From the NCBI RefSeq assembly GCF_042477335.2, contig NC_091251.1, forward strand, positions 89,915,501 to 89,979,500: 64,000 bases of DNA. Reading direction: 5' to 3'. Position 1 is the stretch's first letter. The number at the start of each line of letters is the position of its first letter. The position numbers and the translations under genes were made by a program. The notes under the pieces were generated by a model, which had not been told where the DNA came from, did not search any database, and saw only the letters and a program-made list of their open reading frames with translations. This DNA is from Ovis canadensis. Lineage: Eukaryota; Chordata; Mammalia; Artiodactyla; Bovidae. Positions 29,862-43,234 of this stretch are shown here, piece by piece.

Positions 29862-30201
29862 TCCAGACATCAAATATTCACCCATAAAGACTGTAATGTG
29901 CTTATCTCCATAACCTCCGTGTTTTACAAAGCGACAATACCATTATCACTCCTAACAATATTAACAATTCCTGAATCTCATTTATTAATAATACTCAGAG
30001 TTTCAGTTCCCCTGGTTGTCTCATAGAGGTCTTTTTCCTGTGGATTTGTTTGAATCAGGGAAAGAGAAATGGTCCTTCTAAAGAAAGAGGAAGCTTTTCT
30101 CTGCGGAAGCCCCAGCAAGTCCGCCTGTGCTTCACTGGCTGGGAGGAATATTGGCTTTCCTCCTGAACCCATCACTAAGGCTAGGGATGAGCTATTTTAT
30201 T
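29862..30201. other. Intergenic stretch, nothing recognised
   Basis: About 340 bases with no assigned content. Confidence 0.35.
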
Positions 30202-31902
30202 CCGTTCACTTCAGTCGCTCAGTCGTGTCTGACTCTTTGCGACCCCATGAACTGCAGCAAGCCAGGCCTCCCTGTCCATCACCAACTCCTGGAGTTTACT
30301 CAAACTCATGTCCATTGAGTCAGTGATGCCATCCAACCATCCCACCCTCTGTCATTACCTTCTCCTCCCGCCTTCAATCTTTCCCAGCATCAGGGTCTTT
30401 TCAAATAAGTCAGCTCTTCCCATCGGGTGGCCAAAGTATTAGAGTTTCAGCTTCAGCATGAATGAATATTCATGGACTGATTTCCTTTAGGATGGACTGG
30501 TTAGATCTCCTTGCAGTCCAGGGATTCTCAAGATCCTCTCAAGAGAGGAAATCCAACATCATAGGTCAAAAGCATCAATTCTTCAGTGCTCAGCTTTCTT
30601 TATAGTCCAACTCTCACATCCACACATGACTACTGGAAAAACCATAGCCTTGACTAGATGGACCTTTGTTAGCAAAGTAATGTCTCTGCTTTTTAATATG
30701 CTGTCTAGGTTGGTCATAACTTTCCTTCCAAGGAGTGAGTGTCTTTTAATTTCATGCTGCAGTCACCATCTGCAGTGATTTTGGAGCCCCCCAAAATAAA
30801 GTCAGCCACTGTTTCCACTGTTTCCCCATCTATTTCCCATGAAGTGATAGGACTGGATGACATGATCTTAGTTTTCTGAATGCTGAGCTTTAAACCAACT
30901 TTTTCACTCTCCTCTTCCACTTTCATCAAGAGGCTCTTTAGTTCTTCTTCACTTTCTGCCATAAGGGTGGTGTCATCTGCATATCTGAGGTTATTGATAT
31001 TTCTCCCGGCAATCTTGATTCCAGCTTGTGCTTCCTCCAGCCTAGCATTTCTCATGATGTACTTTGCATATAAGTTAAATGAGCAGGGTGACAATATATA
31101 CAGCCTTGACGTACTCCACTTGCGATTTGGAACCAGTCTGTTGTTCCATGTTCCATGTTCATGTCTCTGTCCAGTTCTAACTGTTGCTTCCTGACCTGCA
31201 TACAGGTTTCTCAAGAGGCAGGTCAGGTGGTCTGATATTCCCATCTCTTTCAGAATTTTCCACAGTTTATTGTGATCCATACAGTCAAAGGCTGTGACAC
31301 AGTCAATAAAGCAGAAATAGATGTTTTTCTGGAACTCTCTTGCTTTTTTGATGATCCAATGGATGTTGGCAATTTAATCTCTGTTTCTTCTGCCTTTTCT
31401 AAACCCACTTTGAACATCTGGAAGTTCACAGTTCACGTACTGTTGAAGCCTTGCTTGGAGAATTTTGAGCATTACTTTGCTAGCATGTGAGATGAGTGCA
31501 ATTGTGCAGTAGTTTGAGCATTCTTTGGCATTGCCTTTCTTTGGGATTGGAATGAAAACTGACCTGTTCCAGTCCTGTGGCCACTGCTGAGTTTTCCAAA
31601 TTTGCTGGCAGATTGAGTGCAGCACTTTCACAGCATCATCTTTCAGGATTTGAAATAGCTCAACTGGAATTTCATCACCTCCACTAGCTTTGTTCGTAGT
31701 GATGCTTCCTAAGGCCCACTTGACTTTGCATTCTAGGATGTCTGGCTCTAGGTGAGTGATCATACCATTGTGATTATTTGGGTCATGAAGATCTTTTTTG
31801 TACAATTCTTCTGTGTATTCTTGCCACCTCTTCTTAATATCTTCTGCTTCTGTTAGGTCCCTACCATTTTGTCCTTTATTGAACCCATATTTGCAGGAAA
31901 TG
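30202..31902 (-). mobile_element. BovB LINE, 1.7 kb 3' portion
   Basis: The minus strand carries most of the reverse transcriptase: CKVKWALGSITTNKASGGDE, PIPKKGNAKECSNYCTIALI, the YADD box in [17 protein letters not shown], then the connection region and 3' end. Several shifts break the frame into pieces of 143 and 188 codons. The endonuclease domain is missing through 5' truncation. Confidence 0.92.
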
Positions 31903-32070
31903 TTAGGCTAATCACTATCTACCCCTGGAGCCAGTGTCCATTCCACCTCACCCCACCCCATCTCACCCGTGGAGAAGAATAGTAGTTCACAGAAAGCCTT
32001 TGTATAATTAGGATTTGCTATCCAGGCTTAAACGACTGAACAACTTCACCTTATACCCTCACCTATCCTG

Positions 32071-32769
32071 GCTTAAAGCTCAACATTCAGAAAACTAAGA
32101 TCATGGCATCTGGTCCCATCACTTCATGGGAAATAGATGGGGAAACAGTGGAAACAGTGGCAGATTTTATTTTTCTGGGCTCCAAAATCACTGCAGATGG
32201 TGATTGCAGCCATGAAATTAAAAGATGCTTACTCTTTAGAAGGAAAGTTATGATCAACTTAGATAGCATATTAAAAAGCAGAGATTTTACTTTGTCAACA
32301 AAGGTCCATCTAGTTAAGGCTTTGGTTTTTCCAGTGATCATGTATGGATATGAGAGTTGGACTATAAAGAAAGCTGAGTACTGAAGAAGTGATGCTTTTG
32401 AACTGTGGTGTTGGAGAAGATTCTTGAGAGTCCCTTGGACTGCAAGGAGATCCAACCAGTCCATCCTAAAGGAGACCAGTCCTGAGAGTTCATTGGAAGG
32501 ACTGATGTTGAAGCTGAAACTCCAATACTTTGGCTACCTCATGTGAAGAGTTGATTCATTGGAAAAGACCCTGATGCTGGGAGGGACTGGGGTCAGGAGG
32601 AGAAGGGGATGACAGAGGATGAGATGGCTGGATGACATCACTGACTTAATGGACATGAGTTTGGGTAAACTCTGGGAGTTGGTGATTGACAGGGAGCCCT
32701 GGCGTGCTGCAGTTCATGGGGTTGCAAAGAGTCGGACATGACTGAGCAACTCAACTGAACTGAACTGAT
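32071..32769 (+). mobile_element. BovB LINE 3' fragment, opposite orientation
   Basis: Begins GCTTAAAGCTCAACATTCAG and ends with the terminal ACTCAACTGAACTGAACTGA on the plus strand. Its 700 bp are inverted relative to the BovB copy just to the left. Confidence 0.92.
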
Positions 32770-32885
32770 CTTCACAAGTACCTCCTGTGATAGGTACTAT
32801 TGTTATCTCTGTGTTTTACTAATGAGGCACAGAGAAGTTAAGCAGCTTGCCAAAGTTCACACAGCTGGTAAGTGGTAGAGTAGGC
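32770..32885. repeat. MIR-like repeat
   Basis: ATGAGGCACAGAGAAGTTAA and GCTTGCCAAAGTTCACACAG are the reversed MIR core. Confidence 0.6.
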
Positions 32886-33472
32886 CCAGACAGTCCATCT
32901 CCAGAACGTGGAATCTTAACAAGTGGAGGAAGCAACAAAGTCTCTCAAGGAAAAACCTAGGACTGGGAATGAGCAAAGTGGCAGGGTAGAGAATGTTGGG
33001 AAAACAACAATGTACATTCACTGCTGGGACCTCTAATCTCTGCCTCATAGGCTATTGGGTCCACTGGAAAATTCTTGCTAAAGAATGAAGGGGAAAAGAG
33101 GAGAGAGAGGAAAAACAACAGGAAATGACCATGCAAGGGTGGGAGGCAGGGCTGGCAGAGAACGCCAGGCACTGACAACCCTGGATGTCTCCTCCGGGCT
33201 GGAGGAACACACTTAAATCAGAAACCAGGAGCGCAGAGTGTGGAAGCAAGCGGGCAGGGCTGCTTTGGGGAACAATTATAGGTGGGAGGGTGTGTTCCTG
33301 TGAGTGTTAAGCAGTGCAGTGGAAACACTAAGGCAAGAGGGATGCGCTTGGGGCCTTTATGCACATCAGAGGGAGCTGGCTGTAAATGGAAGAAACAAAG
33401 CTGTGCAAGGGCTGCAAGCCTTTGACGCCAGCGGCCATGTCTAGGCAACACACTGGCATTGATCTTGGCCTA
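32886..33472. other. Intergenic stretch, nothing recognised
   Basis: Unassigned, fairly GC-balanced sequence. Open frames on the minus strand are short and do not resemble any known protein. Confidence 0.4.
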
Positions 33473-33674
33473 GTGCATGCATGCTCAGTCATGTCTGACT
33501 CTGTGCAACCCTATGGACTCTAGCCCACCAGGCTCTTCTGTCCATGGGATTTTCCAGGCAAGAATACTGGAGTGGATTGCCATTGCCTTCTCCAGGAGAT
33601 CTTCCCGATCCAGAAGATCGAACCCGTGTCTCCTGCACTGACAGGCAGATTCTTTACCACCAAGCCACCTGGGA
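33473..33674 (-). mobile_element. Bov-tA SINE
   Basis: Reversed copy from ATGCTCAGTCATGTCTGACT to CAAGCCACCTGGGAC. Confidence 0.9.
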
Positions 33675-33758
33675 CTATGGTTCTGGAATAAACTTGCTTA
33701 CAGGCTGGGTTCCTCCGCTTTCACACACAGTCATTTTAAACAAACCTATGGTTGCCAA

Positions 33759-33968
33759 GGGCTTCCCTCGTAGCTTAGTTGATAAAGAATCTCCCTTCTA
33801 TGCAGGGGACCCAGGTTCCATTCCTGGGTCGGGAAGATTTCCCTGGAGAAGGAAATTCAGCCCACTCTGGAATTCTTGCCTAGAGAATCTCATGGACAGA
33901 GGAGCCTGGCAGGCTACAGTCCATGGAGTTGCAAGAGTCAGACATGACTTAGTGACTAAACCACCACC
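33759..33968 (+). mobile_element. Bov-tA SINE with target-site duplication
   Basis: Full copy with perfect 11-bp flanks ATGGTTGCCAA at 33748-33758 and 33969-33979. Confidence 0.95.
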
Positions 33969-34050
33969 ATGGTTGCCAAAGGGAAAAAGGGAGGGAGAGG
34001 GACGAATTAAGAGCATGGAATTAACACACATACACCACTATACATTAAAC

Positions 34051-34165
34051 AGGCTTCCCTGGTGGCTCAGATGGGAAAGAATCTGCCTGCAGTGTGGGAG
34101 ATCTGGGTTTCATCCCTGAGTTGGGAAGATCCCCCGGAGGAGGGCATGGCAATATTGTCTTCTCT
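34051..34165 (+). mobile_element. Bov-tA SINE head fragment
   Basis: Only the tRNA-like head and first part of the body are present (GGCTTCCCTGGTGGCTCAGA to GGCATGGCAATATTG). Confidence 0.85.
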
Positions 34166-35869
34166 GTTCAGCCTGGGCAAGGAACAAGTACCAGCCTTGA
34201 CCTCTTGTTATGTTTCCAGAAGAGACTTGCCCCACGTTCACCACCACGCAAGGGAAAGGCTTTGGCCCAACACAAACAAGGCTGGGAAATCTGGTGGCTG
34301 AGTCACCCTTCTACTGTCTCATCTCTGCGCCTTAGTTTCTTCTGTGACCACACAGTCATTTCCCTTCCATTCCTCTTGTGCTATGGATATGCCTTCCTGC
34401 CTGGTAGAATGCCTCTTAGCATACAGGAGACAAAATCACAGATGAAGTCTCAAGAATGACAGTCACTGTGGATTTCTCTGCTCCTTGGTGCCTCTCTAGC
34501 TGCCCCAGGTCACTGCCTTCACTAGTCTTCATTTCTGTTACGCTCTGAGATGCTCAGCTAGCCTAGCCCAGGTGAGGAAAAAGCTTTCCCTTTGGCTCCA
34601 CTGAGACTGGCTTAAATTTCTAAAAAATAAAACTTTTCCGAGACACTAAAGAGAAGGAAATCAAAGAGACATATGAAAGTTGAAAAGCAAACAGTCCCAG
34701 AGCACAGATTACCTAAGGGCTGACTAGGGGCCGCACATCACCTTGTTGGCACTTGGTCCTTTTCCAAGTCAAGTCTGTGCTGTGTCGCCATGCCTCCAAG
34801 CCCTGGAGGATCTACCTTGTATGTTTGGCCTCTTTTACAGGATACACACCCACTTTGAGAAATTGTAGGCAAAAAACAAAACATGGAATACCTTCCTCAT
34901 AAATTCAAGGAAGGACTGAAACTGGAAAGTGGGAAAGGGCAGGAATAGGTCTCAAAAGCAACTAGAACTCAAGCATCCAAATCACCATACATCTATACTG
35001 GGCCTTTCTCTAGACGTGGGCTTCATTTCAGAGTAAGTGGCAAGACACTGGTCTGTGGAAAACTCTCAAGCTTTACACCTTGTGGTTTTTACCACTGAAG
35101 AGGTACTGTGGCTACTTTTAATTTTTAGTATCTAACGAATCTCACGTTTGGCCAGGAAGCATTCAGCTATGGTAAGGGAGGGAAGAATCATGAGGATGAG
35201 ACAGCTGTAGATGTTGCATTTCAAATTAGGGAGAAAAACGTGGACTGTTTAATACATGGGGTTGACCATACAGTTCTCCAAGTGAAAACATAGGGTTAGA
35301 GTTCCTGTCTCACACCATTCTAAAAACAGGTATACTAGAGGGATTAAAAAAATGTATTAGAGGAAAATACAATAACATATCTTAAAGATCTTAGAAGAGA
35401 GGAGGTCTTTTTGAGACTTGAAAGGCAAGAAGCATACAGGAAAAGAAGGATATGCCTAAAAAAACATGCCAAAGGTTAAGTCAAAAGTCAAGTGATGTTG
35501 ATGAGTATACTTGTAATTCAGGTCAAGTATCCTGGGAGATTGACTTTGAGATGGACATTGGCACACAGGGAGTGTGTGGGGATTTCTCTTGGGATCAGTG
35601 TCTATGGGGGAGGGATGCTAATAGGGTTGGGCAAAAGGGGAGTGGAACTGTGGGGCAGTCCTGATCCCACAGGGAGTGCTGGAACTGAGTTGTCCTGAAC
35701 TGAGCAGAGGAGCTTGACCCCCACCCCCACAGGATGTGGGCAGTGTTCAGGGAGGGGGCATGACCTGGGTGAGGGCTCTCTGTTTGGTGAAGGCATGTTC
35801 TAGAGAGAGACTCAGCTGTGAACTGTCAGCTATGCTCCCAGCGTCTAGGGGGACGGAAGCTTTGTTTCC
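34166..35869. other. Intergenic DNA, 1.7 kb, no gene recognised
   Basis: No repeat family assigned with confidence. Open frames reach 121 codons at 34094-34459 but partly read through the SINE fragment and have no recognisable similarity. Confidence 0.4.
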
Positions 35870-35871
35870 TT

Positions 35872-36134
35872 TTTGTTTCTGTTTATTTAATCGTTTATTT
35901 TTGGCTGCTCTGGGTCTTCCCCGCTGCATGTGGGCTACTCTCTAGTTGTGCTGTGAGGGTTCTCACTGTGGTGGCTTCTCCTGTTGGGGAGCACAGGCTC
36001 CAGGGCTCAGTATTTGTGGCGCATGGGCTTAGTTACCCTGCAGCATGTGGTTATCTTCCTGGACTAGGGATCGAAACTGTGTCCCTTGCATTGGCAGGTA
36101 GATTCTTAACCACTGGACCATCAGAGAAGTCCAG
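35872..36134 (-). mobile_element. ART2/CHR-type SINE
   Basis: Reversed copy: GTTTATTTTTGGCTGCTCTG, later GCATTGGCAGGTAGATTCTT, and the head as ACCATCAGAGAAGTCC. Confidence 0.88.
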
Positions 36135-36139
36135 GTCTT

Positions 36140-37030
36140 CATTTCTGAAATGAAGACTCTGGTTGGCACCCCACAACATCTACTGTACTGATATATAGAT
36201 CAGAGAAAAGAGTAGCACTCATTTAAAGAAATTTTACTTGTCAATTAAGATAGGACATAGTACCCAACAGACCACTTTGCAAAAGGTATTAATAGGAAAT
36301 TTTCAGAAGAAATAAAAATGGTCTATACACCTTAGTAATAATCAGGGAACTACAAATCAAAACAAGATGCCATAATGTAACTTTTCAGTCATCAGATTGT
36401 CAAAAATTAGATTGCTTAACAAATTTTGGCAAAAGTCTATGAAATAGATATTTTTTATACTGCTGGTATGAGCAGAAGAAATGGAGAAGCCAGTTCTACT
36501 CAGAGCTTTACTTCTTACTATCTACAATAACATTACAAGTAGTTATTTTTTATAAGAAATAAAAATAAATACTAACATTACGACACATAAACATTATTCC
36601 TTATGTGTGAAGAGGTTTTGTTTGTACTAGAAAAGAATTGGAAACAACCTAGAACTCCATCAGCTGGGGAAAATGAAATGATCTTTGGTGTAACCACACA
36701 ATGAATTAGTACACTTGCATTTGGGATAATTACTCCTAAAAATAACCACACACACACACATATGCATACACTATATATATGTATATATTCATATAAATTG
36801 ACGAGTTGCAGAATGATGAATATGTGCAGGTGATAAGATTCATATTAAAAAATTATACACACATATAACATGATATCATACATTTTCTATGGGTACATAT
36901 ATAAGTATACAAAGGCATAGGAAAAGGTCTAAAACCAAATACAATGAACACATAAGAGAAATTGCTCTTTAAGAATTGATGGAAAATAATATTTCAATTT
37001 AAAAAAGAATATTTTCATATTTTATTTGGA
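36140..37030 (+). mobile_element. Ancient L1-like remnant with a (CA)n tract
   Basis: GGGAACTACAAATCAAAACA and GGAAACAACCTAGAACTCCA match old L1 ORF2 end/3' UTR patterns. A short (CA)7 run at about 36747-36760 and a TA-rich tract follow. No frame is intact. Confidence 0.5.
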
Positions 37031-37117
37031 AATTAAAAATCAGTAGTTTCAGCAGATGCTGTTGGCTGTCACTGTGACCCTGATTAACCTATTGCAGTGT
37101 TCTCAGCCCTAAAAGCG

Positions 37118-37275
37118 AAGTTAAGTCTCTTAGTTGTGTCAACTCTTGAGCAACATTATGGACTGTAGCCCACCAGGCTCCTTCATCCTTGGGATTTCCC
37201 AGGCAAGAATACTGGAGTGGGTTGCCATTTGCTTCTCCAGAGGATATTCCCTAACTAGGGATCAAACCCGGGCCT
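37118..37275 (-). mobile_element. Bov-tA SINE fragment
   Basis: Reversed body with CTGTAGCCCACCAGGCTCCT and GGGATCAAACCCGGGCC. The head is cut. Confidence 0.85.
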
Positions 37276-37282
37276 AACTACA

Positions 37283-37424
37283 TTTTATTTATTAAAAAAA
37301 TTTATTTAACTGATCTGGGTCTTAATTGCTGCATGTAGGATCTACTTCCCTGACCAGGGATCAAACCTGGAGCCCCATGTTGGGGGTGCAGAGTCTTAGC
37401 CACTGAATCACCAGGGAAGTCCTG
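37283..37424 (-). mobile_element. ART2/CHR-type SINE, short form
   Basis: TTTATTTAACTGATCTGGGT to GAATCACCAGGGAAGTCC, read in reverse, abutting the preceding Bov-tA fragment. Confidence 0.82.
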
Positions 37425-37724
37425 ACCCTAGCTGTATTTTATAACATATAAAATGCCAATACCTGGGGCTGTGAACCTGGGGCTGTGAACTGCTGCTCCA
37501 AGATGATCATGGTGAGCACATTTCTCTTGCAAGTGATTGACTGTGAAAACTACACGTGCCTCAATCATGGGATGTGGAAGCTTCTAGTGGAGACCTTCCT
37601 CATTGATCAAAACGTGAGATACATGAAGAAATTTTCTGTCTTTTTCTGCTAGACATGGTCATGGCCGAATGTTACATCTCAATCTATAACAATTACCTTG
37701 AGTCATAAGTGGAGCTAAGTGGGC

Positions 37725-37885
37725 ACTTTAAGAGGTGAGATGGGGAGGGTGGGAGGGAGGCTTGAGAGGGAGGGGATGTACATATTAGCTGATTCATGTT
37801 GTTGTACAGCAGAAGCTAACACAACATTGTGAAGCAATTATCCTCTAATTAAAAGTTTTTTTAAATGTATAATTTGAAAAAAATA
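37725..37885 (+). mobile_element. Ruminant L1 3' end fragment
   Basis: GAGGGAGGGGATGTACATAT then GCTGATTCATGTTGTTGTAC and GTGAAGCAATTATCCTCTAA form the L1 3' terminus. Confidence 0.8.
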
Positions 37886-38114
37886 AGTTGAGCTGAGCTG
37901 GCCCAAAGACCAAGCTCACAAGCTGAAGATAGCAGAGGGAAAGGAAAAAAGAAGCTGGGTCGCTGACAGTGAAGTAGTAAGTCACTAAATTAGCCAAGAT
38001 TGGAGTGCCCTCCCTTGAGGCTTGTTACATAACACCATAAACTGTATTGTTGAAGTCTATGCCCTAACTGACACTATAGTATTATGTTGAGCCATATAAA
38101 ATTGCTGACAATAA

Positions 38115-38313
38115 AAGTGTTAGTCACTCAGTTATGTCCTACTCTTTTGTGACCCCATGGACTGTAGCCCACCAGACTCTTCTGTCCATGGAATTCTTCA
38201 GGCAAGAATACTGGAGTGGGTAGCCATTCCCTTCTCCAGGGGATCTTCTCAACCCAGGGATAGAACCCCGGTCTCCTGAATTGCTGGCAGATGCTTTACC
38301 ATCTGAGCCACCA
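38115..38313 (-). mobile_element. Bov-tA SINE
   Basis: Reversed full copy from AAGTGTTAGTCACTCAGTTA to CATCTGAGCCACCAG. Confidence 0.9.
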
Positions 38314-40384
38314 GTATTCTATCCTTTTTAACCTACTTTTTTCCATCGTCACTGCTGATCTAAGGCAGATGCCTCCCTGAGTTACTTTTATCACCTTTAA
38401 TTTCCTTCTGTTTGATTGTATTTTTCTCCACTCCAAAGATCTGTCATCTTTCATTGATTTTAGTATCCACAGTGATAACTTATCTAACATCCTAGCACAC
38501 AACCTTAATAGCTCTGTTTTACTTTTACAGTATCCATCCAAGTTTTAATCTGTATGAACAATCTATTTTTTATACATGATATCTTTTAGCCAAAATAATC
38601 AGCAGAAATGATTATAGAATATCATGTACAATTTATTCTGATAGAAGGAGTAGATTAGCTGCTGTAATAACGCTAAATGTTGGCAGCTTAATGCTTACTC
38701 ATAGTCTAATATGGGGATGTGAGTGGGAGGGTGGTTCTGCTCTACATGGCTTTCATTTCAACACAATCGTGAATTATGTTGCTGTAATCATCGAATATTT
38801 TGCATTCTAATGGCAGTAGTTATTTAACTGAGGATTAAACAAATACAAAATATATTTGTATTCAAAATATGTGCAATTTAAATACATTTTCATAAAATGT
38901 AAATTGAAATAAAAATTTTTTAAATGTCAGTTTATTTTCTAAAATATTTAAATTTACTATTAAAATTAAAGACAAAATACATTATCACTGTGAACAGCAA
39001 CATTTTAAATCAAAATTTTGTAAACAAAGCTAAATTTTGTCTTTAAAAATTTAAATATTTCTATGAATTTTTATGAAAATAAAACTACTCACAATTCTAA
39101 TGCTCAATGTCCATTTAGTTGCCACTGTAAATCATGGCTATCATACTTCATGCATGCTTCTTCTACACTGACATGTCTATCAGTTTAAAAGTAATATAAA
39201 TTGATTATTATTTAGCCTCCATTATACAAGTGTTGCAAACACATGTGTACTAGAATATGGAGAGATGAGAAAATAGAAACTCAGCACTACTGAAAATGAT
39301 ACTATTTTTATGCAAGTGTTCATTATAATCATGCTGAGAAAGAATTTGACAAGTTAATTAATTTGTCTTGTCCCCAGTTGCTTCCTCTATTCAAATTTTC
39401 CCTGCACTCAGAAGCAACGGCACAATCTACAGACCTACAGAACATTTGGATGTAGTCAAGATGTATTTTCCTGGGGCTTAAACAGTGCTTGTCATGGGAG
39501 CCAATGTCTCGGGAATCAGGTAGTATATAATGTCAGAAATGAACACTAAGAGCCTCAGTAAAGAGATATCCACGTATTCTTATACACATTTTCTTGTATC
39601 TATTTGTGAAATGTAGGGCTTTTAAAAGTGCGTGACTAAGAAAAGAAGCCCTTCCATAGTATAGGCCTGACATGGGTGTTGCTGCTGCTGCTGACATGGG
39701 TGTTAGACCCTGGCAATTCCCAGAAAAGAGGCTCCTTTCCTATGCCAGGGCACATGTCTGTCTTGGAGGTTTAATGTTGATCTGGCATGAAAGAAAGATT
39801 GAATGCTTACTGAACACAATAGAATTCTGCCTCATAAAGTTTCTGAGAGAGTATGACTATAGAGCAACCATCACAACTCAGATAACAACATGGTACTGTA
39901 GGAAGACCAAGTGAAGAGTGTGATGATTGCGGGTATACACGGGCTGCCCAAAGCACTAGTATTTGAAAGTGTCCACTCAGACTCAGTTCCCTGGTATCCT
40001 CTGCACTGACCTGTTCCTCCATCCCCTTTATCTCCCATTCCCATGACAAGAACCACCCCTGGGCACTTTGTCATCACATGAACTCGCTATGTCTCAAATA
40101 TCTTAACTTCCAACATTCCACTCCAACCACAACCTTCTACACCTCCAACTTTCTCCTGCCAAGTCCATGTCCCATTATCACCCTCTCTGGCAAAGGCTAG
40201 GAGAATACAGCTGTCTAATTTGTACATGCCAAGAGTGCTGCTGGAGAAAATGATTCAGCCTGGCAGACTGGAGCCACTATCAGTCACTGGTCCTCAAGGT
40301 CAACTTGGCTTTCAGTGCTACCAGATTACCTGTTCTTCCACAGTCAACGACGGATCCAGGGATGCTTATACAGTTCATGGGATC
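38314..40384. other. AT-rich intergenic DNA, 2 kb
   Basis: Strongly AT-rich from about 38540 to 39370. No gene, and no repeat family assigned with confidence. Confidence 0.4.
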
Positions 40385-40395
40385 ATCTTTAAAAG

Positions 40396-43234
40396 TTCAA
40401 TTCAATTCAGTCACTCAGTCGTGTCCAACTCTCTGCGACCCCATGAACCGCAGCACGCCAGGCCTCCCTGTCCATCACCAACTCCCGGCGTCCACTCAAA
40501 TCCATGTTCACTGAGTTGGTGATGCCATCCAACCATCTCATCCTCTGTCATCCCCTATCCTCCTGCCCTCAATCTTTCCCAGCATCAAGGTCTTTTCAAG
40601 TGAGTCAGCTCTTTGCATCAGGTGGCCAAAGGACTGGAGTTTCAGCTTCAACATCAGTCCTTCCAGTGAACACCCAGGACTGATCTCCTTTAGGATGGAC
40701 TGGTTGGATCTCCTTGCAGTCCAAGGGACTCTCAAGAGTTCTCTCCAATACCACAGTTAAAAAACATCAATTCTTCTGTGCTCAGCTTTCTTTATAGTCC
40801 AACTCTCACATCCATATATGACTACTGGAAAAACCATAGCCTTGACTAGATGGACCTTTGTTGACAAAGTAATGTCTCTGTTTTTTAATATGCTGTCTAG
40901 GTTGGTCATAATTTTTCTTGCAAGGAGTAAGCGTCTTTTAATTTCATTGCTGCAATCACCATCTGCAGTGATTTTGGAGCCTGAAAAAATTAAGTCTGAC
41001 ACTGTTTCCCCATATATTTCCCATGAAGTGATGGGACTGGATGACATGATCTTAGTTTTCTGAATGTTGAGCTTTAAGCCAACTTTTTCACTCTCCTCTT
41101 TCACTTTCATCAAGAGGCTCTTTAGTTCTTCTTCACTTTCTGCCATAAGGGTGGTGTCATCTGCATATCTGAGGTTATAGATAGTTCTCCCGGCAATCTT
41201 AATTCAAGCTTGTGCTTCCTCCAGTCCAGCGTTTCTCATGATGTACTCTGCATAGAAGTTAAATAAGCAGGGTGACAATATACAGCCTTGACGTACTCCT
41301 TTTCCTATTTAGAACCAGTCCGTTGTTCCATGTCCAGTTCTAACTGTTGCTTCCTGACCTGCATACAGGTTTCTCAAGAAGCAGGTCAGATGGTATGCTA
41401 GTCCTATCTCTTTCAGAATTTTCCAGTTTGTTGTGATCCACACAGTCAAAGGCTTTGGCATAGTCAATAAAGCAGAAATAGATGTTTTTCTGGAACTCTC
41501 TTGCTTTTTTGATGATCCAATGGATGTTGGCAATTTGATCTCTGGTTCTTCTGCCTTTTCTAAATCCAGCTTAAACATCTTGAAGTTCACGGTTCACGTA
41601 CTGTTGAAGCCTGACTTGGAGAATTTTGAGCATTACTTTGCTAGTGTGTGAGATGAGTGCAATTGTGCGGTAGTTTGAGCATTCTTTGGCATTGCCTTTC
41701 TTTGAGATTGGAATGAAAACTGACCTTTTCCAGTCCTGTGGCCACTGCTGAGTTTTCCAAATTTGTTGGCATATTGAGTGCAGCACTTTCACAGCATCAT
41801 CTTTTAGGATCTGAAATAGTTCAACTGGAATTTCATCACCTCCACTAGCTTTGTTCGTAGCGATGCTTCCTAAGGCCCACTTGACTTTGCATTCTAGGAT
41901 GTCTGGCTCTAGGTGAATGATCATACCATCATGATTATCTGGGTCCTGAAGATCTTTTTTGTACAGTTCTGTGTATTCTTGCCACGTCTTCTTAATATCT
42001 TCTGCTTCTGTTAAGTCCATACCATTTCTGTCCTTTATCGAGCCCATCTTTGCATGAAATATTCCCTTGGTATCTCTAATTTTCTTGAGTCTCTAGTCTT
42101 TCCTATTCTATTATTTTGCTCTATTTCTTTGCACTGATCACTGAGGAAGGCTTTCTTATCTCTCCTTGCTATTCTTTGGAACTCTGCATTCAAATGTGTT
42201 TATCTTTCCTTTTCTCCTTTGCTTTTTGCTTCTCTGCTTTTCACAGCTATATGTAAGCCCTCCTCAGATAGCCATTTTGCTTTTTTGCATTTCTTTTTCT
42301 TGGGGATGGTCTTGCTCCCTGTCTCCTGTACAATGTCACGAACCTCCATCCATAGTTCATCAGGCACTCTGTCTATCAGATATAGTCCCTTAAATCTATT
42401 TCTCACCTTCACTGTATAATTGTAAGGGATTTGATTTTGGTCATACCTGAATGGTCTAGTGGTTTTCCCTACTTTATTCAATTTAAGTCTGAATTTGGCA
42501 AGAAGTTCATGATTTGAGCCATAGTCAGCTCCTGGTCTTGTTTTTGCTGATTGTATAGAGCTTCTCCATTTGGCTGCAAAGAATATAATCATTCTGATTT
42601 CTGTGTTGGCCATCTGGTGATGTCCATGTGTAGAGTCTTCTCTGGTGTTGTTGGAAGAGGGTGTTTGCTATGACCAGTGCGTTCTCTTGGCAAAACTCCA
42701 TTAGCCTTTGCCCTGCTTCATTCTGTACTCCAAGGCCAAATTTGCCTGTTACTCCAGGTGTTTCTTGACTTCCTACTTTTGCATTCCAGTTCCCTATAAT
42801 GAAAAGGACATCTTTTTTGGGTGTTAATTCTAGAAGGTCTTGTAGATCTTCATAGAACTGTTCAACTTCAGCTTCTTCAGCATTACTGGTCAGGGCATAG
42901 GCTTGGATTACCGTGATATTGAATGGTTTGCCTTAAAAACAAACAGAGATCATTCTGTCATTTTTGAGATTGCATCCAAGTACTGCATTTCAGACTCTTT
43001 TGTTGACATGATAGCTACTCCATTTTTTCTAAGGGATTCCTGTCCACAGTAGTAGATATAATGGCCATCTGAGTTAAACCCACCAATTCCAGTCCATTTT
43101 GGTTTGCTGATTCCTAGAATGTTGACGTTCACTCTTGCCATCTATTTGACCACTTTCAGTTTGCCTTGATTCATGGACCTAACATTCCAGGTTTCTATGC
43201 AGCATTGCTCTTTACAGCATCGGACCTTGCTTCT
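40396..43234 (-). mobile_element. Near full-length BovB LINE with target-site duplication
   Basis: 2839 bp between perfect 11-bp duplications ATCTTTAAAAG at 40385-40395 and 43235-43245. On the minus strand it starts inside the AP-like endonuclease (MARVNVNILGISKPKWTGIG, then later MANTEIRMIIFFAAKWRSSI), runs through the reverse transcriptase ([32 protein letters not shown]) and ends at the BovB 3' terminus. Full-length BovB is about 3.2 kb, so only the extreme 5' part is missing. Multiple stops and shifts divide the frame, so it is not active. Confidence 0.95.
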
